Below are positions 38,072 through 47,026 of a stretch of 64,000 nt of DNA, one piece after another. The position numbers and the translations under genes were made by a program. The DNA comes from Streptomyces nigrescens. Its GTDB lineage: Bacteria > Actinomycetota > Actinomycetes > Streptomycetales > Streptomycetaceae. Below the pieces are notes generated by a model. The model made no database searches. It was not told the DNA's origin and saw only the letters and a list, made by a program, of their open reading frames with translations. The stretch's first letter is position 1, and each line of letters starts with the position of its first letter. The DNA lies in NCBI GenBank assembly GCA_024349765.1, contig AP026073.1, positions 5,890,001 to 5,954,000 on the forward strand. Direction: 5' to 3'.

Positions 38072-38188
38072 GAGGGGCCGGCGCCGGGGGGTGCGCCGGC
38101 CGGGGTCGGGACGGTGATTCGGCCCGAGGGAAGGCCGTCGCTGTCCACCGGTCCCGACCTGGTCGGGGGCGTCGGGGTGACGCCGGGT

Positions 38189-38208
38189 GGTGCCCCCGGA
38201 GGGGCACC
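38189..38208 (-). terminator. Hairpin directly after the aldehyde dehydrogenase stop
   Basis: 8-bp perfect stem with a CGGA/TCCG tetraloop, 4 bp after the stop codon. Confidence 0.75.
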
Positions 38209-38212
38209 GGTC

Positions 38213-39673
38213 CTACAGGGCCAGGCCGGTGAGGACCAGCACCCGCTCGTAGGTGTAGTCGTCCATGGCGAACCGGACGCCCTCGCGTCCCACACCGGAC
38301 TGCTTGACGCCGCCGTACGGCATCTGGTCGGCGCGGTAGGACGGCACATCGCCGATGACCACGCCGCCGACCTCCAGCACCCGGTGGGCGCGGAAGGCGG
38401 TCTTGGCGTCATGGGTGAACACGCCCGCCTGCAGGCCGAACTTGGAGTCGTTGACCGCCGCGAAGGCCGCGTCGACGCCGTCGACCTTGGTGAGGGTGAG
38501 CACCGGGCCGAAGACCTCCTCGCAGGCGAGGGTGGCGCCCGCGGGCACGCCCTCCAGCACGGTCGGCGCGTAGGAGGCGCCGTCGCGCTTGCCGCCGGCG
38601 AGCAGCTTCGCGCCGCCCTGCACGGCCTCGTCCACCCAGGCCTCGACGCGCTTGGCGGCGTCCTCGTTCACCAGCGGGCCGACCTCGGTCGCGTCGTCCG
38701 ACGGGTCGCCGGTGACCTGCGCCTCGACGGCCGCCACGATCTTGGGCACCAGCCGGTCGTACACCGAGGCGTCCGCGATCACCCGCTGCACGGAGATGCA
38801 GGACTGGCCGCCCTGGTAGTTGGAGAAGATCGCGATCCGCTGCGCCGCCCAGTCCAGGTCCTCCTCGGAGGACCAGTCGGGCAGCACGACGGCCGCGCCG
38901 TTGCCGCCGAGCTCCAGGGTGCAGTGCTTGCGCGGCACCGAGTCGAGGATCGCGTAGCCGACCTTCTCGGAGCCGGTGAAGGAGACGACCGGCAGCCGCT
39001 CGTCCTGGACCAGCGCCTCCATGCGCTCGTTGGGCACCGGGAGGATCGACCAGGAACCGGCCGGCAGGTCGGTCTCGGCGAGCAGCTCACCGAGGATCAG
39101 ACCGGACAGCGGGGTGGCCGGGGCCGGCTTGAGGATGATCGGGGCGCCGGCGGCGATGGCCGGGGCGATCTTGTGGGCGCAGAGGTTGAGCGGGAAGTTG
39201 AACGGCGCGATGCCGAGGACCGTGCCGCGCGGGAAGCGGCGGGTCAGCGCGAGCCGGCCGGCGCCGCCCGCGTCGGTGTCCAGCCGCTGCGCCTCGCCGC
39301 CGTTGAAGCGACGGGCCTCCTCGGCCGCGAAGCGGAACACGGAGATCGCCCGGCCGACCTCGCCGCGCGCCCACTTGATGGGCTTGCCGTTCTCCGCGGA
39401 GATCAGCTGCGCGATCTCCTCCGTGCGCTCGACGAGCCGGCGCTGCACGTGGTCCAGCGCGGCCGCCCGGACGTGCGCGGGGGTCGCCGCGAACTCCTCC
39501 TGGACCGCGACGGAGGCCGCGACGGCCTCCTCGACCTGGTCCTCGGTGGGCACGCTCACCGTGCCGACGAGACGTCCGTCCCAGGGGGAGGTGACATCGA
39601 AGGTGGCCTCGCCGGTGGCCTCGCGGCCGGCGAGCCAGAAGGCGGTGGGGGCTGCATCAGTGGGGATCGGCAC
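38213..39673 (-). CDS. Aldehyde dehydrogenase, candidate succinate-semialdehyde dehydrogenase
   Basis: 486 residues from GTG 39673; the frame continues upstream without support. NAD(P)-dependent aldehyde dehydrogenase: catalytic Glu in TLELGGNGA, catalytic Cys in GGQSCISVQ, and NADP loop PFNFPLN. The end MPYGGVKQSGVGREGVRFAM resembles lactaldehyde/glyceraldehyde-type subfamilies as much as GabD, so the substrate is uncertain. Context favours succinate semialdehyde: gabT lies 4.6 kb away and the PucR-type regulator is immediately upstream. No GabD elsewhere in the window. Confidence 0.85.
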   Translation of the reverse strand: MPIPTDAAPTAFWLAGREATGEATFDVTSPWDGRLVGTVSVPTEDQVEEAVAASVAVQEEFAATPAHVRAAALDHVQRRLVERTEEIAQLISAENGKPIKWARGEVGRAISVFRFAAEEARRFNGGEAQRLDTDAGGAGRLALTRRFPRGTVLGIAPFNFPLNLCAHKIAPAIAAGAPIILKPAPATPLSGLILGELLAETDLPAGSWSILPVPNERMEALVQDERLPVVSFTGSEKVGYAILDSVPRKHCTLELGGNGAAVVLPDWSSEEDLDWAAQRIAIFSNYQGGQSCISVQRVIADASVYDRLVPKIVAAVEAQVTGDPSDDATEVGPLVNEDAAKRVEAWVDEAVQGGAKLLAGGKRDGASYAPTVLEGVPAGATLACEEVFGPVLTLTKVDGVDAAFAAVNDSKFGLQAGVFTHDAKTAFRAHRVLEVGGVVIGDVPSYRADQMPYGGVKQSGVGREGVRFAMDDYTYERVLVLTGLAL

Positions 39674-39781
39674 AGTGGAACCCGGCCCTTCAGACGTGGT
39701 GGGTGGTGCGCATGGCTCAGCGAGCGGCTCTGCGGTTTGACTGCTGCCCCCACGGTAGGGGCGCGCCGCCACGATGGCGTT

Positions 39782-39796
39782 TGTCCGAAGCGGCGT
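39782..39796. promoter_or_regulatory. Operator-like site upstream of the aldehyde dehydrogenase gene
   Basis: TGTCCG-AAG-CGGCGT shares TGTCCG-N3-CGG with the perfect palindrome upstream of gabT (44177-44191). It lies about 110 bp before the GTG start. Candidate target of the adjacent PucR-type protein. Confidence 0.35.
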
Positions 39797-39895
39797 AATC
39801 AGGGGGCGGGGCTCTCCGTGGTGGAGGGGGCGCGAGGGCCGCGGGGCGGCAGTGGGGCGGGCGTCGGGGGCCGCGGGGCGTCGGGGGCGCTCCGC

Positions 39896-41647
39896 TCACT
39901 CCCCGCCCTGCGAGGACGACGAGGACTGCGAGGACGACGACGGTGACGACGACGTGGCCTTGAGCGCCAGCCACAGCTCCATCCGCACGTCCGCGTCGTC
40001 CAGCGACCGCCCCAGGATCTCCTCCACCCGCCGCATCCGGTAGCGCAGCGTGTGCCGGTGGACGCCCAGGTCGGCGGCGGCCGCGTCCCACTGGCCGTGC
40101 CGGGCGAGCCAGGCCCGCAGCGAGGCCACCAGATCACCGCGGCCGGTCGCGTCGTGCTCCCGCAGCGCCCGCAGCAGCCCGTCCGCGAACGCCCGGACGG
40201 CGTCGTCGGCGAGCAGCGGGAGGACGGACCCGGCGGCCACGTCCTCGTGCTCGACCAGCACCCGGCCGCGCCGCCGGGCCACCGACAGCGCCTGCTCGGC
40301 CTGCCGGTAGGCGTTCGCGGCGGCCGCCGGCCCGGTCGGCGCGGACAGCCCGACGGCCAGTCCCTCGCCGCCCGCGCCCGGTTCGGTACGCCCCGCCCGG
40401 CCCCGTGTGCGGGCCTGCGCACCGGCCCGGGCCTCGGCCTGCGCCGCGTACGACGCACAGGCGTCCGCCGCCGCGCCGCCGTCCGCGACCAGCACGATCA
40501 GCCGGCCGCCGTCCGGCACCGCGAGCACCGCCTCACCGGTCCGCGCGGCCGCCGAATCCATGGCATCGGCCAGCGCGTCCAGCGCCCCGCCCGTACCGGT
40601 GGCCCGAGTGCTTGCCGTACCTCGCGACGTACCGGCCGTGCCGCGCGACGTACCGGCGGTCGGGGAGCCGGCCGACCCGCCGCCCTCCTCCCCCGCCACC
40701 GCCACCGCTTCCGCGACCACCATCCGGAACGGCGCGTCCAGCAGCCCGCCGTAGAGCCGCCCGGCCACCGCCCGCGCATGATCCGGCTCGCCGGCCAGCA
40801 GCATCTTCAGCACCGCGGCACCCAGTCGCTGCTCGGCGTCCTGCAGCGCCCGGGACCGCTCGGTGGTCAGCGTCAGCAGCGCGACCGCGGAGTGCACCGC
40901 GTACCGTTCGGCCGTCCCGAGCGGCGCGCCGGTGCCCACCGCGAGCACCCCGCGCGCCCGCCGGCCGGTGCCCAGCGACTGCAGCTCGACGCGGTCGTCG
41001 CCCTCGGCGTCGCTCACCACCGAGCTCGCCGGGGCGGGCCGCTCCCGGAGCCGCGCCACGTCCTCCGCGAGCCGCGCCGCCCGCCGCGCCGCCCAGTCGG
41101 GGGCGGCCGCCACGACGGCCCCCGACGCGTCGTACAGCGCCGCCCAGCCGTCCAGGTGCGCGGCGAGCCGGGCCAGCAGATCGGCCGGGCCCTCGGCGCT
41201 GAGCGCCGCCCGGGTCAGCTCCCGCTGCGCCTCGAAGCCCGCGGTCACGGCGCGGTACTGATCGGCGGCCACCGCCGCCGACACGGCCTTGCTGATCGCG
41301 ATGAACGGCGTCCGGCGCGGCACGCCCAGCAGCGGCAGCCCCTGCTCCCGCGCCGCCGCCACCAGCGGCTCCGGCACGTCCTCGTAGTTCACCCCGACCG
41401 CGAAGCCCAGCCCGACCACCCCGGCCTCCGCCACCCGCCGCACGTACCTGCGGGTGGCCTCCGGATCCTCCGCGTCCAGCTTCAGCGCCGTGATCAGCAG
41501 CAGCTCGCCGCCCTCCATGTACGGCACCGGATCGATCAGCTCACTGGCATGCGCCCAGCGCACCGGCACGTCCAGCCGCTCCTCGCCCGCGAGCACGGTC
41601 AGCTTGAGCGCGGTGTGGTTGACCAGAGAAGCGAGCGTGTGCGGCAT
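39896..41647 (-). CDS. PucR family transcriptional regulator
   Basis: 583 residues from ATG 41647 (GAAGG just upstream; the frame opens earlier). An N-terminal PucR ligand-sensing domain (about 1-130) is followed by a middle GGDEF-like CdaR region. The C-terminal HTH_30 domain has DLGVHRHTLRYRMRRVEEILG, the usual PucR/CdaR DNA-binding helix. An insert around 320-345 (TSRGTAGTSRGTAST) is low-complexity and repeat-built. PucR proteins typically activate purine or amine catabolic genes in response to a metabolite. Position between the aldehyde dehydrogenase gene and gabT makes those its likely targets. The C-terminus is Ser/Gln-rich. Confidence 0.9.
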   Translation of the reverse strand: MPHTLASLVNHTALKLTVLAGEERLDVPVRWAHASELIDPVPYMEGGELLLITALKLDAEDPEATRRYVRRVAEAGVVGLGFAVGVNYEDVPEPLVAAAREQGLPLLGVPRRTPFIAISKAVSAAVAADQYRAVTAGFEAQRELTRAALSAEGPADLLARLAAHLDGWAALYDASGAVVAAAPDWAARRAARLAEDVARLRERPAPASSVVSDAEGDDRVELQSLGTGRRARGVLAVGTGAPLGTAERYAVHSAVALLTLTTERSRALQDAEQRLGAAVLKMLLAGEPDHARAVAGRLYGGLLDAPFRMVVAEAVAVAGEEGGGSAGSPTAGTSRGTAGTSRGTASTRATGTGGALDALADAMDSAAARTGEAVLAVPDGGRLIVLVADGGAAADACASYAAQAEARAGAQARTRGRAGRTEPGAGGEGLAVGLSAPTGPAAAANAYRQAEQALSVARRRGRVLVEHEDVAAGSVLPLLADDAVRAFADGLLRALREHDATGRGDLVASLRAWLARHGQWDAAAADLGVHRHTLRYRMRRVEEILGRSLDDADVRMELWLALKATSSSPSSSSQSSSSSQGGE

Positions 41648-41838
41648 AAGACCTTCGATGGCTTCGGTGACGTCGGCGAACCTGAGCGGACAACCGATCG
41701 TCGACCACCCGACAACCGGCCCACGACCCATTCTTTACGCCGCCCCGTACGAACGGCCACCCCCGATTCTGCCTCAACGGAGGAATCGGGGGGGGCCGGG
41801 GTGCGGGGGCATGGGGCGTGGGGCGTGGGGCGTCGGGG

Positions 41839-44022
41839 TCAGGGGCGGAGGTCTACGAGGACGGGTGGGGCCGACTCCCCGGTCACGCTCGTCACCGACA
41901 GCACCGCGTGGCCCGCGGGGACGGAGTTGGCGAGGTCGGAGGCGGACCAGCGTTCCCGTTCCACGGTCCGTACGGTGACGGCCTTGGCGGTGGCGGCCTT
42001 GCCGGTGACCAGGTGACGGAAGATGTGGAACGCCTTCCCCGCGGCGCTCTCCGCGATGATCTGGCGGTCCGTCACATCGCGGGTCTCCACCCACTCCTTG
42101 CCCCAGACCTCGGCGAACCGCGCCCCGTCCCAGGTCGTGACGCCCGCGAACGCCATCCGACAGCCGACCGTGCCGAGCAGCGTGCCGCGCAGCGCGTCCG
42201 GGACGTCGTCGAAGGAGCGCAGGGTGAGCACCACCCCCGCGTTCGCCGAGCGCAGCCGCTGGAGGCCGCGGAGCGCCTCGGCGGTGATGGTGTGCCCGGC
42301 CTCGTCCAGCACCAGGCAGGCGAACAGCGAGCGGTCGCTGCGGGCCACCGCGCACTCGGTGAACTGCGCCAGCACCAGCCGGGCGAGGATCCGCGAGGCC
42401 TCCGCATGGCCGCGCTCGGGCAGTTCGATGCGGACCCGCAGCGGATGGTCGAGGGCGTGCAGCGAGACCTGGCGGGTGCGCCCCGTCGGGTCGAAGAACG
42501 CGGAGAAGGCAGGCCGGTCCAGGAGGGCGAGGCGGTCGGCGAGGAGGACGGCGGCGTCGCCGGGGCGCTCGGCCTGGCGGGCCCGGGCGTCCAGTTCACG
42601 CAGCAGGGTGGGGGCCTCGGCCTCCTCCAGAGCGGTACGCAGGGCGGTGATCGCCTCGGGCGCCGCGTCCAGGAGCGCGCGCAGCTCGGGAACCGTCGGG
42701 AAGCGGTCATGGGCGGCCCGGAACGGGCCGAGGAGCTGGGCCAGCGCGGTCGCGGCCCGCCGGCTGTCCCCGCCGGGCAACTGGTCGGCAAGGTCCCCGA
42801 CCAGCGCCTCGGCGAGAATGCCCGCCGCCTCGTCGGGGTCCGTGGTGCCGCCGTAGAGGTCGAGGTCGCAGTCCGGGTCCGGGCGGCCGACCCTGACCAC
42901 CACGTCGAACGCCTCGTCGGGCCCCAGGTCGGAACCTGCCGGTCCGACGGCGATCACGGCGCACTGCCCGGCCAGCGCCTGCAGGCACATCGACTCCACG
43001 ACCGGCTTCACGACCCGGGTGGTCTTCCCGCTCCCGGCGGGCCCGACGGCCAGCAGGGACGTGCCCAGCACACCGGGCTCAAGGGCACAGCCGACACCGC
43101 GGTGCTGATACGGGTTGCGAGGGTGGTCGGCGGCGGTGCCGATGCGGACCTGGTGGGCGAGCAGGTCGTGCGCGGCGGTCCGGCGGGGCAGGTCACGCCG
43201 GCCCGAGGGGTGCGCACAGGCGGCCGCACCGTGCCGCAGCACGGTGTCGGTGAACGTCGCCAGGGAGTTCTTTCCGGACCGGACCGACCGCCAGGCCCGT
43301 TCGATCCTGGCCACGTCCACGTCGTTCATCCGCCCGGCACGCGCCTCGGCAGCCAGCTTCTCGGCCGCGTCCGGCGCACCGTGCGCCCGCAGCTCGGGCC
43401 ACTCCGCGGGGTCGGAGGCGGGTTGGGGCCTGGGGGCGGCGGCGGGGGTGCGGAGGCGACGGAAGACGGGCCCGAACAAGCGGCGGGCGAGCTCGGGCCA
43501 GCGGCCGAGGCGGCCGAAGATGACGACCAGGAGGGCCAACACGAGTCCGTCGTAGATGTATGCGGCCCAGACGTAGTTCATCTGGTCTCCGCCGGCCTCA
43601 CGCCAGGAATCCGGCGTGAAGAACAGCAACGGCAAGAGCCAGTAGTCGCCGAGATACCCATTCCACAACAACGACCACAACAGCCACCCGCACAAAAACG
43701 AGATCACCGCCCCGCTGACCAGCTGGCGCCCCGGGACCCGGTCCGGCTCCTCCGCGGGGCGGGGGCGGTGCCCGTACGTCCACACGCCGGGTGCCGCCGC
43801 CGGGCGTGGCATGCGGAGCCAGCTCAGGACCGGTGGCTCGGGCGCGCCCGGGCCGGCGGTCGGCGGGAGGGTGGGCGCGGCCGGTACCGCCGGCGGGGCG
43901 GAGGGCGGTGGTGGTGCGGTGGGCGGGGCCGCGGGACGCGGCACGGTGGGTTCGGTGCGGTGCGCTCTGCCCGACGGCTGGGGAGCGGTGTGACGTGCGT
44001 CGTGCGTGCCCTCGGTGTCCAT
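41839..44022 (-). CDS. Membrane-anchored VirD4/TraG-like P-loop ATPase
   Basis: 727 residues from ATG 44022 (GGGG before it). The N-terminal about 100 residues are Pro-rich and disordered. Two to three membrane segments lie at about 125-215 (LLWSLLWNGYL, then YIYDGLVLALLVVIFG). The ATPase domain has Walker A GPAGSGKTT near 325 and Walker B FACLVLDEAGHT near 565, plus a helical insertion with ELDARARQAERPGDAA. The layout matches type IV secretion/conjugation coupling proteins, but no relaxase, VirB or Tra gene is nearby. The gene is divergent from gabT and follows no mobile element. Role unknown; DNA or protein pumping at the membrane is inferred. Confidence 0.8.
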   Translation of the reverse strand: MDTEGTHDARHTAPQPSGRAHRTEPTVPRPAAPPTAPPPPSAPPAVPAAPTLPPTAGPGAPEPPVLSWLRMPRPAAAPGVWTYGHRPRPAEEPDRVPGRQLVSGAVISFLCGWLLWSLLWNGYLGDYWLLPLLFFTPDSWREAGGDQMNYVWAAYIYDGLVLALLVVIFGRLGRWPELARRLFGPVFRRLRTPAAAPRPQPASDPAEWPELRAHGAPDAAEKLAAEARAGRMNDVDVARIERAWRSVRSGKNSLATFTDTVLRHGAAACAHPSGRRDLPRRTAAHDLLAHQVRIGTAADHPRNPYQHRGVGCALEPGVLGTSLLAVGPAGSGKTTRVVKPVVESMCLQALAGQCAVIAVGPAGSDLGPDEAFDVVVRVGRPDPDCDLDLYGGTTDPDEAAGILAEALVGDLADQLPGGDSRRAATALAQLLGPFRAAHDRFPTVPELRALLDAAPEAITALRTALEEAEAPTLLRELDARARQAERPGDAAVLLADRLALLDRPAFSAFFDPTGRTRQVSLHALDHPLRVRIELPERGHAEASRILARLVLAQFTECAVARSDRSLFACLVLDEAGHTITAEALRGLQRLRSANAGVVLTLRSFDDVPDALRGTLLGTVGCRMAFAGVTTWDGARFAEVWGKEWVETRDVTDRQIIAESAAGKAFHIFRHLVTGKAATAKAVTVRTVERERWSASDLANSVPAGHAVLSVTSVTGESAPPVLVDLRP

Positions 44023-44176
44023 CCGGTGCCCCTTGTCCCCCTTGAGCCGTGGCCTGGTGTGCCGGTGCGGCGGTGCCGGTGGCCGGCGGTGCCGCGTTGT
44101 CATTGTCATGCCCGCGCTGGTGGGCGCCGCTGCCGGGCGCGCCGGCGCTCAATCTACTGGCCGGGAGCCGTCGCTA

Positions 44177-44191
44177 TGTCCGGTGCGGACA
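44177..44191. promoter_or_regulatory. Palindrome TGTCCG-GTG-CGGACA upstream of gabT
   Basis: Perfect 6-bp arms in the 284-bp divergent gap, 116 bp before the gabT ATG. A TAnnnT (TAGCCT) lies between it and the gene. Related sequences occur upstream of the aldehyde dehydrogenase (39782) and as a half-site upstream of the PucR gene (CGGACAAC, 41687-41694). Confidence 0.5.
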
Positions 44192-44306
44192 ACGCAACAC
44201 GCGCACTTCTCCCGAACGGAACATGCCAGACCCGCTCCCCCGCCCCTAGCCTGCGAGAACAAGACTCAAGACGTCTGTCCGTTCCCGTTCCATCCAGGAG
44301 ACTGCC

Positions 44307-45656
44307 ATGAGCGAACTGTCCGGAGGCCCCGCCCTTCCCCAGGAGCGTCGCGTCGTCACCGCGATCCCCGGCCCGAAGTCGCAGGAGCTGTGGGCCCGTA
44401 AGCAGGCCACGGTCGCCAGTGGTGTCGGCGCCGTGCTGCCCGTCTTCGTGAAGCGTGCGGGCGGCGGCGTGCTGGAGGACGTGGACGGCAACTCCCTGAT
44501 CGACTTCGGCTCGGGCATCGCGGTGACCTCGGTCGGCAACAGCGCGGAGGCGGTCGTCCGCCGGGCCACCGCGCAGCTCGCCGACTTCACCCACACCTGT
44601 GTGATGGTGACGCCGTACGAGCCGTACATCGAGGTCTGTGAGCAGCTCGCCGAGCTGACGCCGGGCGACCACGCGAAGAAGTCGGCGCTGTTCAACTCCG
44701 GTGCGGAGGCGGTCGAGAACGCCGTCAAGATCGCGCGTGCTTACACCAAGCGGCAGGCCGTGGTCGTCTTCGACCACGGGTACCACGGCCGGACGAACCT
44801 GACGATGGCGCTCACCGCCAAGAACATGCCGTACAAGCACGGCTTCGGCCCGTTCGCGCCCGAGGTCTACCGCGTACCGCTGGCCTACCCCTTCCGCTGG
44901 CTGACCGGCCCGGAGAACTGTGCGCAGGAGGCCGCGGAGCAGGCCATCTCGCAGATCACCAAGCAGATCGGCGCCGAGAACGTCGCGGCGATCATCATCG
45001 AGCCGGTGCTCGGCGAGGGCGGCTTCATCGAGCCGGCCAAGGGCTTCTTGCCCGCCATCGCGAACTTCGCGAAGGAGAACGGCATCGTCTTCGTCGCGGA
45101 CGAGATCCAGTCCGGCTTCTGCCGCACGGGCCAGTGGTTCGCGTGTGAGGACGAGGGCATCGTGCCCGACCTCATCACCACCGCGAAGGGCATCGCCGGC
45201 GGTCTGCCGCTGGCGGCCGTGACCGGTCGCGCGGAGATCATGGACGCCGCGCACGCGGGCGGCCTGGGCGGCACCTACGGCGGTAACCCGGTGGCCTGCG
45301 CCGCGGCGCTCGGCTCGATCGAGACCATGCGCGAGCAGGACCTCAACGGCAAGGCCAAGCGCATCGAGGAGGTCATGAAGGCCCGCCTCGTCGCGATGCA
45401 GGAGAAGTACGACATCATCGGCGAGGTCCGCGGCCGCGGCGCCATGATCGCGATCGAGCTGGTCAAGTCCGGTTCGAAGGAGCCCAACCCGGAGGCGACC
45501 GGCGCGCTCGCCAAGGCCTGCCACCAGGAGGGCCTGCTCGTCCTGACGACCGGCACGTACGGCAACGTGCTGCGCTTCCTGCCGCCGCTGGTCATCGGCG
45601 AGGACCTGCTCAACGAGGGTCTGGACATCCTCGAGGCGGCGTTCGCGAAGATCTGA
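44307..45656 (+). CDS. gabT: 4-aminobutyrate--2-oxoglutarate transaminase
   Basis: 449 residues, PLP-dependent class III aminotransferase, converting GABA to succinate semialdehyde. Start ATG 44307 with CCAGGAG upstream. PLP motifs: NSGAEAVENAVKIAR (phosphate region), VFDHGYHGRT, FVADEIQSGF (the Asp contacting the PLP ring) and Schiff-base K294 in TTAKGIAGG. GTYGGNPVACAAAL is the GABA-aminotransferase-type ending. The gene is single, with its own promoter region and a terminator, near the aldehyde dehydrogenase and PucR genes. Confidence 0.94.
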   Translation: MSELSGGPALPQERRVVTAIPGPKSQELWARKQATVASGVGAVLPVFVKRAGGGVLEDVDGNSLIDFGSGIAVTSVGNSAEAVVRRATAQLADFTHTCVMVTPYEPYIEVCEQLAELTPGDHAKKSALFNSGAEAVENAVKIARAYTKRQAVVVFDHGYHGRTNLTMALTAKNMPYKHGFGPFAPEVYRVPLAYPFRWLTGPENCAQEAAEQAISQITKQIGAENVAAIIIEPVLGEGGFIEPAKGFLPAIANFAKENGIVFVADEIQSGFCRTGQWFACEDEGIVPDLITTAKGIAGGLPLAAVTGRAEIMDAAHAGGLGGTYGGNPVACAAALGSIETMREQDLNGKAKRIEEVMKARLVAMQEKYDIIGEVRGRGAMIAIELVKSGSKEPNPEATGALAKACHQEGLLVLTTGTYGNVLRFLPPLVIGEDLLNEGLDILEAAFAKI

Positions 45657-45686
45657 TCCGCCCGGGAGCCGATCCCGCCAGGAGTG

Positions 45687-45715
45687 AGCGGCCCGCAGCC
45701 TGTCTGCGGGCCGCT
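45687..45715 (+). terminator. Terminator of gabT
   Basis: 12-bp perfect stem, 5-nt loop, 30 bp after the stop. Confidence 0.85.
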
Positions 45716-45881
45716 TCCCGTTTCCGCAGGTGGCCGCGGTCGGTCAGCACCCCGGCCTGATCACCGCGTTCCGGGCGGACGCGGGTAGCTGGAGGTGCCG
45801 AGTGAAGAAGATGTGCGGGGCCGATGGCGGGCGGGTGATGCGGCTGTCCGGTCCGCTCCCCGTGCCGTACGGTTTCTGCAG

Positions 45882-46877
45882 ATGAGAGAAACACCCCGCC
45901 CGCAGGGGACTGCGGGCGACGCCCGGTCGGCGCTTCCCCGGCTCCGGCCAGGCCGTGCCCTCGCGCACAAAGCCGGTCCCCCTCGCGAGAGGGGCTCCGG
46001 GAATCCTCACCGATCGGATGTCCGCCCGCCCCATACCCCCCGGGGCGCGCGGGACACCGGTCAGCGCGGCCGCCTCGGAACCACCCCCCCTGTTCCGAGG
46101 CGGCCGAACCTTTTTCCGGGCCCGTTCACCACTTGGTCCGTGCTGCTCCTCTGCGCGCTGCTGTTCGCCGTGCTCACCTGGCAGGTGGCGGCGCACGGTC
46201 CGCTGCGCACGTACGACGAGCGGCTCGGGCGGGGCGTCGCCGGTGCCCGCCACATCCCCTCCTCGGTCGCCGAGTTCTTCGCCGATCTCGGCAACACGGT
46301 CGTGGCGGTGCCGGTGTTGCTGGGGATGGTGGGGCTGGTGATGGTCCTTGGGTGGGGCGGATGGCGGTCACGACGGGGGAACGGGGCGACCGGCGGCCCG
46401 GCCGGGCGGTGGTGGCTGCCGCCGCTGGCCGCCGGGCTCGCGCTCGCCGCGGTCCCCGTGCTCGTCGTCCCGCTCAAGCTGTGGCTCGCCCGGCCGGGTC
46501 CGCCGCGGATGGCCGGCGGTGGGCAGGACGGCTTCTATCCGTCGGGCCACGCCGCCACGGCGGCGGTCGCCTACGGGGTGGCCGCGCTGCTGCTGATCCG
46601 TGGGCGGGGTCCCGGTGCGGGCCGGGCCGGCCGTGGGGCCCGGGGAGTGCTCCCGGTGGCGGTGGCCACTACGGCCGTGCTGCTCAACCTCGGCGTCGGT
46701 GTGGGGCTGGTGCGCCGTGGCTACCACTGGCCGCTGGACGTCCTCGGCAGCTGGTGTCTGGCGGGGGTGGTGCTCGCGCTCTGGTGGGCCGTCTGCGACC
46801 GCTGGGCGCCGGAGGTCAGCGCCTCCTCCGCGCCCGTCACGGCCCCCACGTCCCCCTCGCCACCTCCGCTCCCGTAA
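45882..46877 (+). CDS. PAP2-type membrane phosphatase
   Basis: 331 residues if ATG 45882 is the start; the first about 80 residues are Arg/Pro-rich and a later start is possible. Membrane segments begin at about residue 83 (WSVLLLCALLFAVLTW). The three PAP2 motifs are present: KLWLARP (a K-x4-RP variant), FYPSGHAAT, and VRRGYHWPLDVLGS with the catalytic His and Asp. Likely dephosphorylates lipid phosphates or undecaprenyl diphosphate at the outer membrane face. It converges on the FAD oxidase gene across a hairpin. Confidence 0.8.
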   Translation: MRETPRPQGTAGDARSALPRLRPGRALAHKAGPPRERGSGNPHRSDVRPPHTPRGARDTGQRGRLGTTPPVPRRPNLFPGPFTTWSVLLLCALLFAVLTWQVAAHGPLRTYDERLGRGVAGARHIPSSVAEFFADLGNTVVAVPVLLGMVGLVMVLGWGGWRSRRGNGATGGPAGRWWLPPLAAGLALAAVPVLVVPLKLWLARPGPPRMAGGGQDGFYPSGHAATAAVAYGVAALLLIRGRGPGAGRAGRGARGVLPVAVATTAVLLNLGVGVGLVRRGYHWPLDVLGSWCLAGVVLALWWAVCDRWAPEVSASSAPVTAPTSPSPPPLP

Positions 46878-46965
46878 CCCCGCCCGCCCCTCCGAGGGCA
46901 CGCAAAGGTACGGAACACCCGAAGGAACACGCGACGGTACGGCCACACCGGGAGGCGGACACGGA

Positions 46966-46994
46966 GGAGCGGGCGGAAGCCCTCCGCCCGCTCC
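46966..46994. terminator. Terminator between convergent PAP2 and oxidase genes
   Basis: 12-bp perfect stem (46966-46977 with 46983-46994), 5-nt loop. Confidence 0.85.
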
Positions 46995-47026
46995 AGTGAC
47001 GCCCCCGTCCGCCTCGGGTGACGGAC

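Larger units (their letters stand above)
37668..38212. other. 545-bp intergenic region, two hairpins and no gene
   Basis: The right part holds the two terminators listed separately. The left part (37668-38020) should contain the promoter of the acyl-CoA dehydrogenase; a weak TAACTC near 37745 is the only hint. Open frames here lack ribosome sites and look like GC-frame artefacts. Confidence 0.5.

Noticed and set aside
38213-39673. Firm naming as gabD
   Set aside because: The C-terminal motif fits other aldehyde dehydrogenase subfamilies too. Context alone supports succinate semialdehyde, so the symbol was left empty.
41839-44022. Integrated conjugative element
   Set aside because: The VirD4-like ATPase is alone. 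I see no relaxase, integrase, direct-repeat ends or tRNA attachment site.
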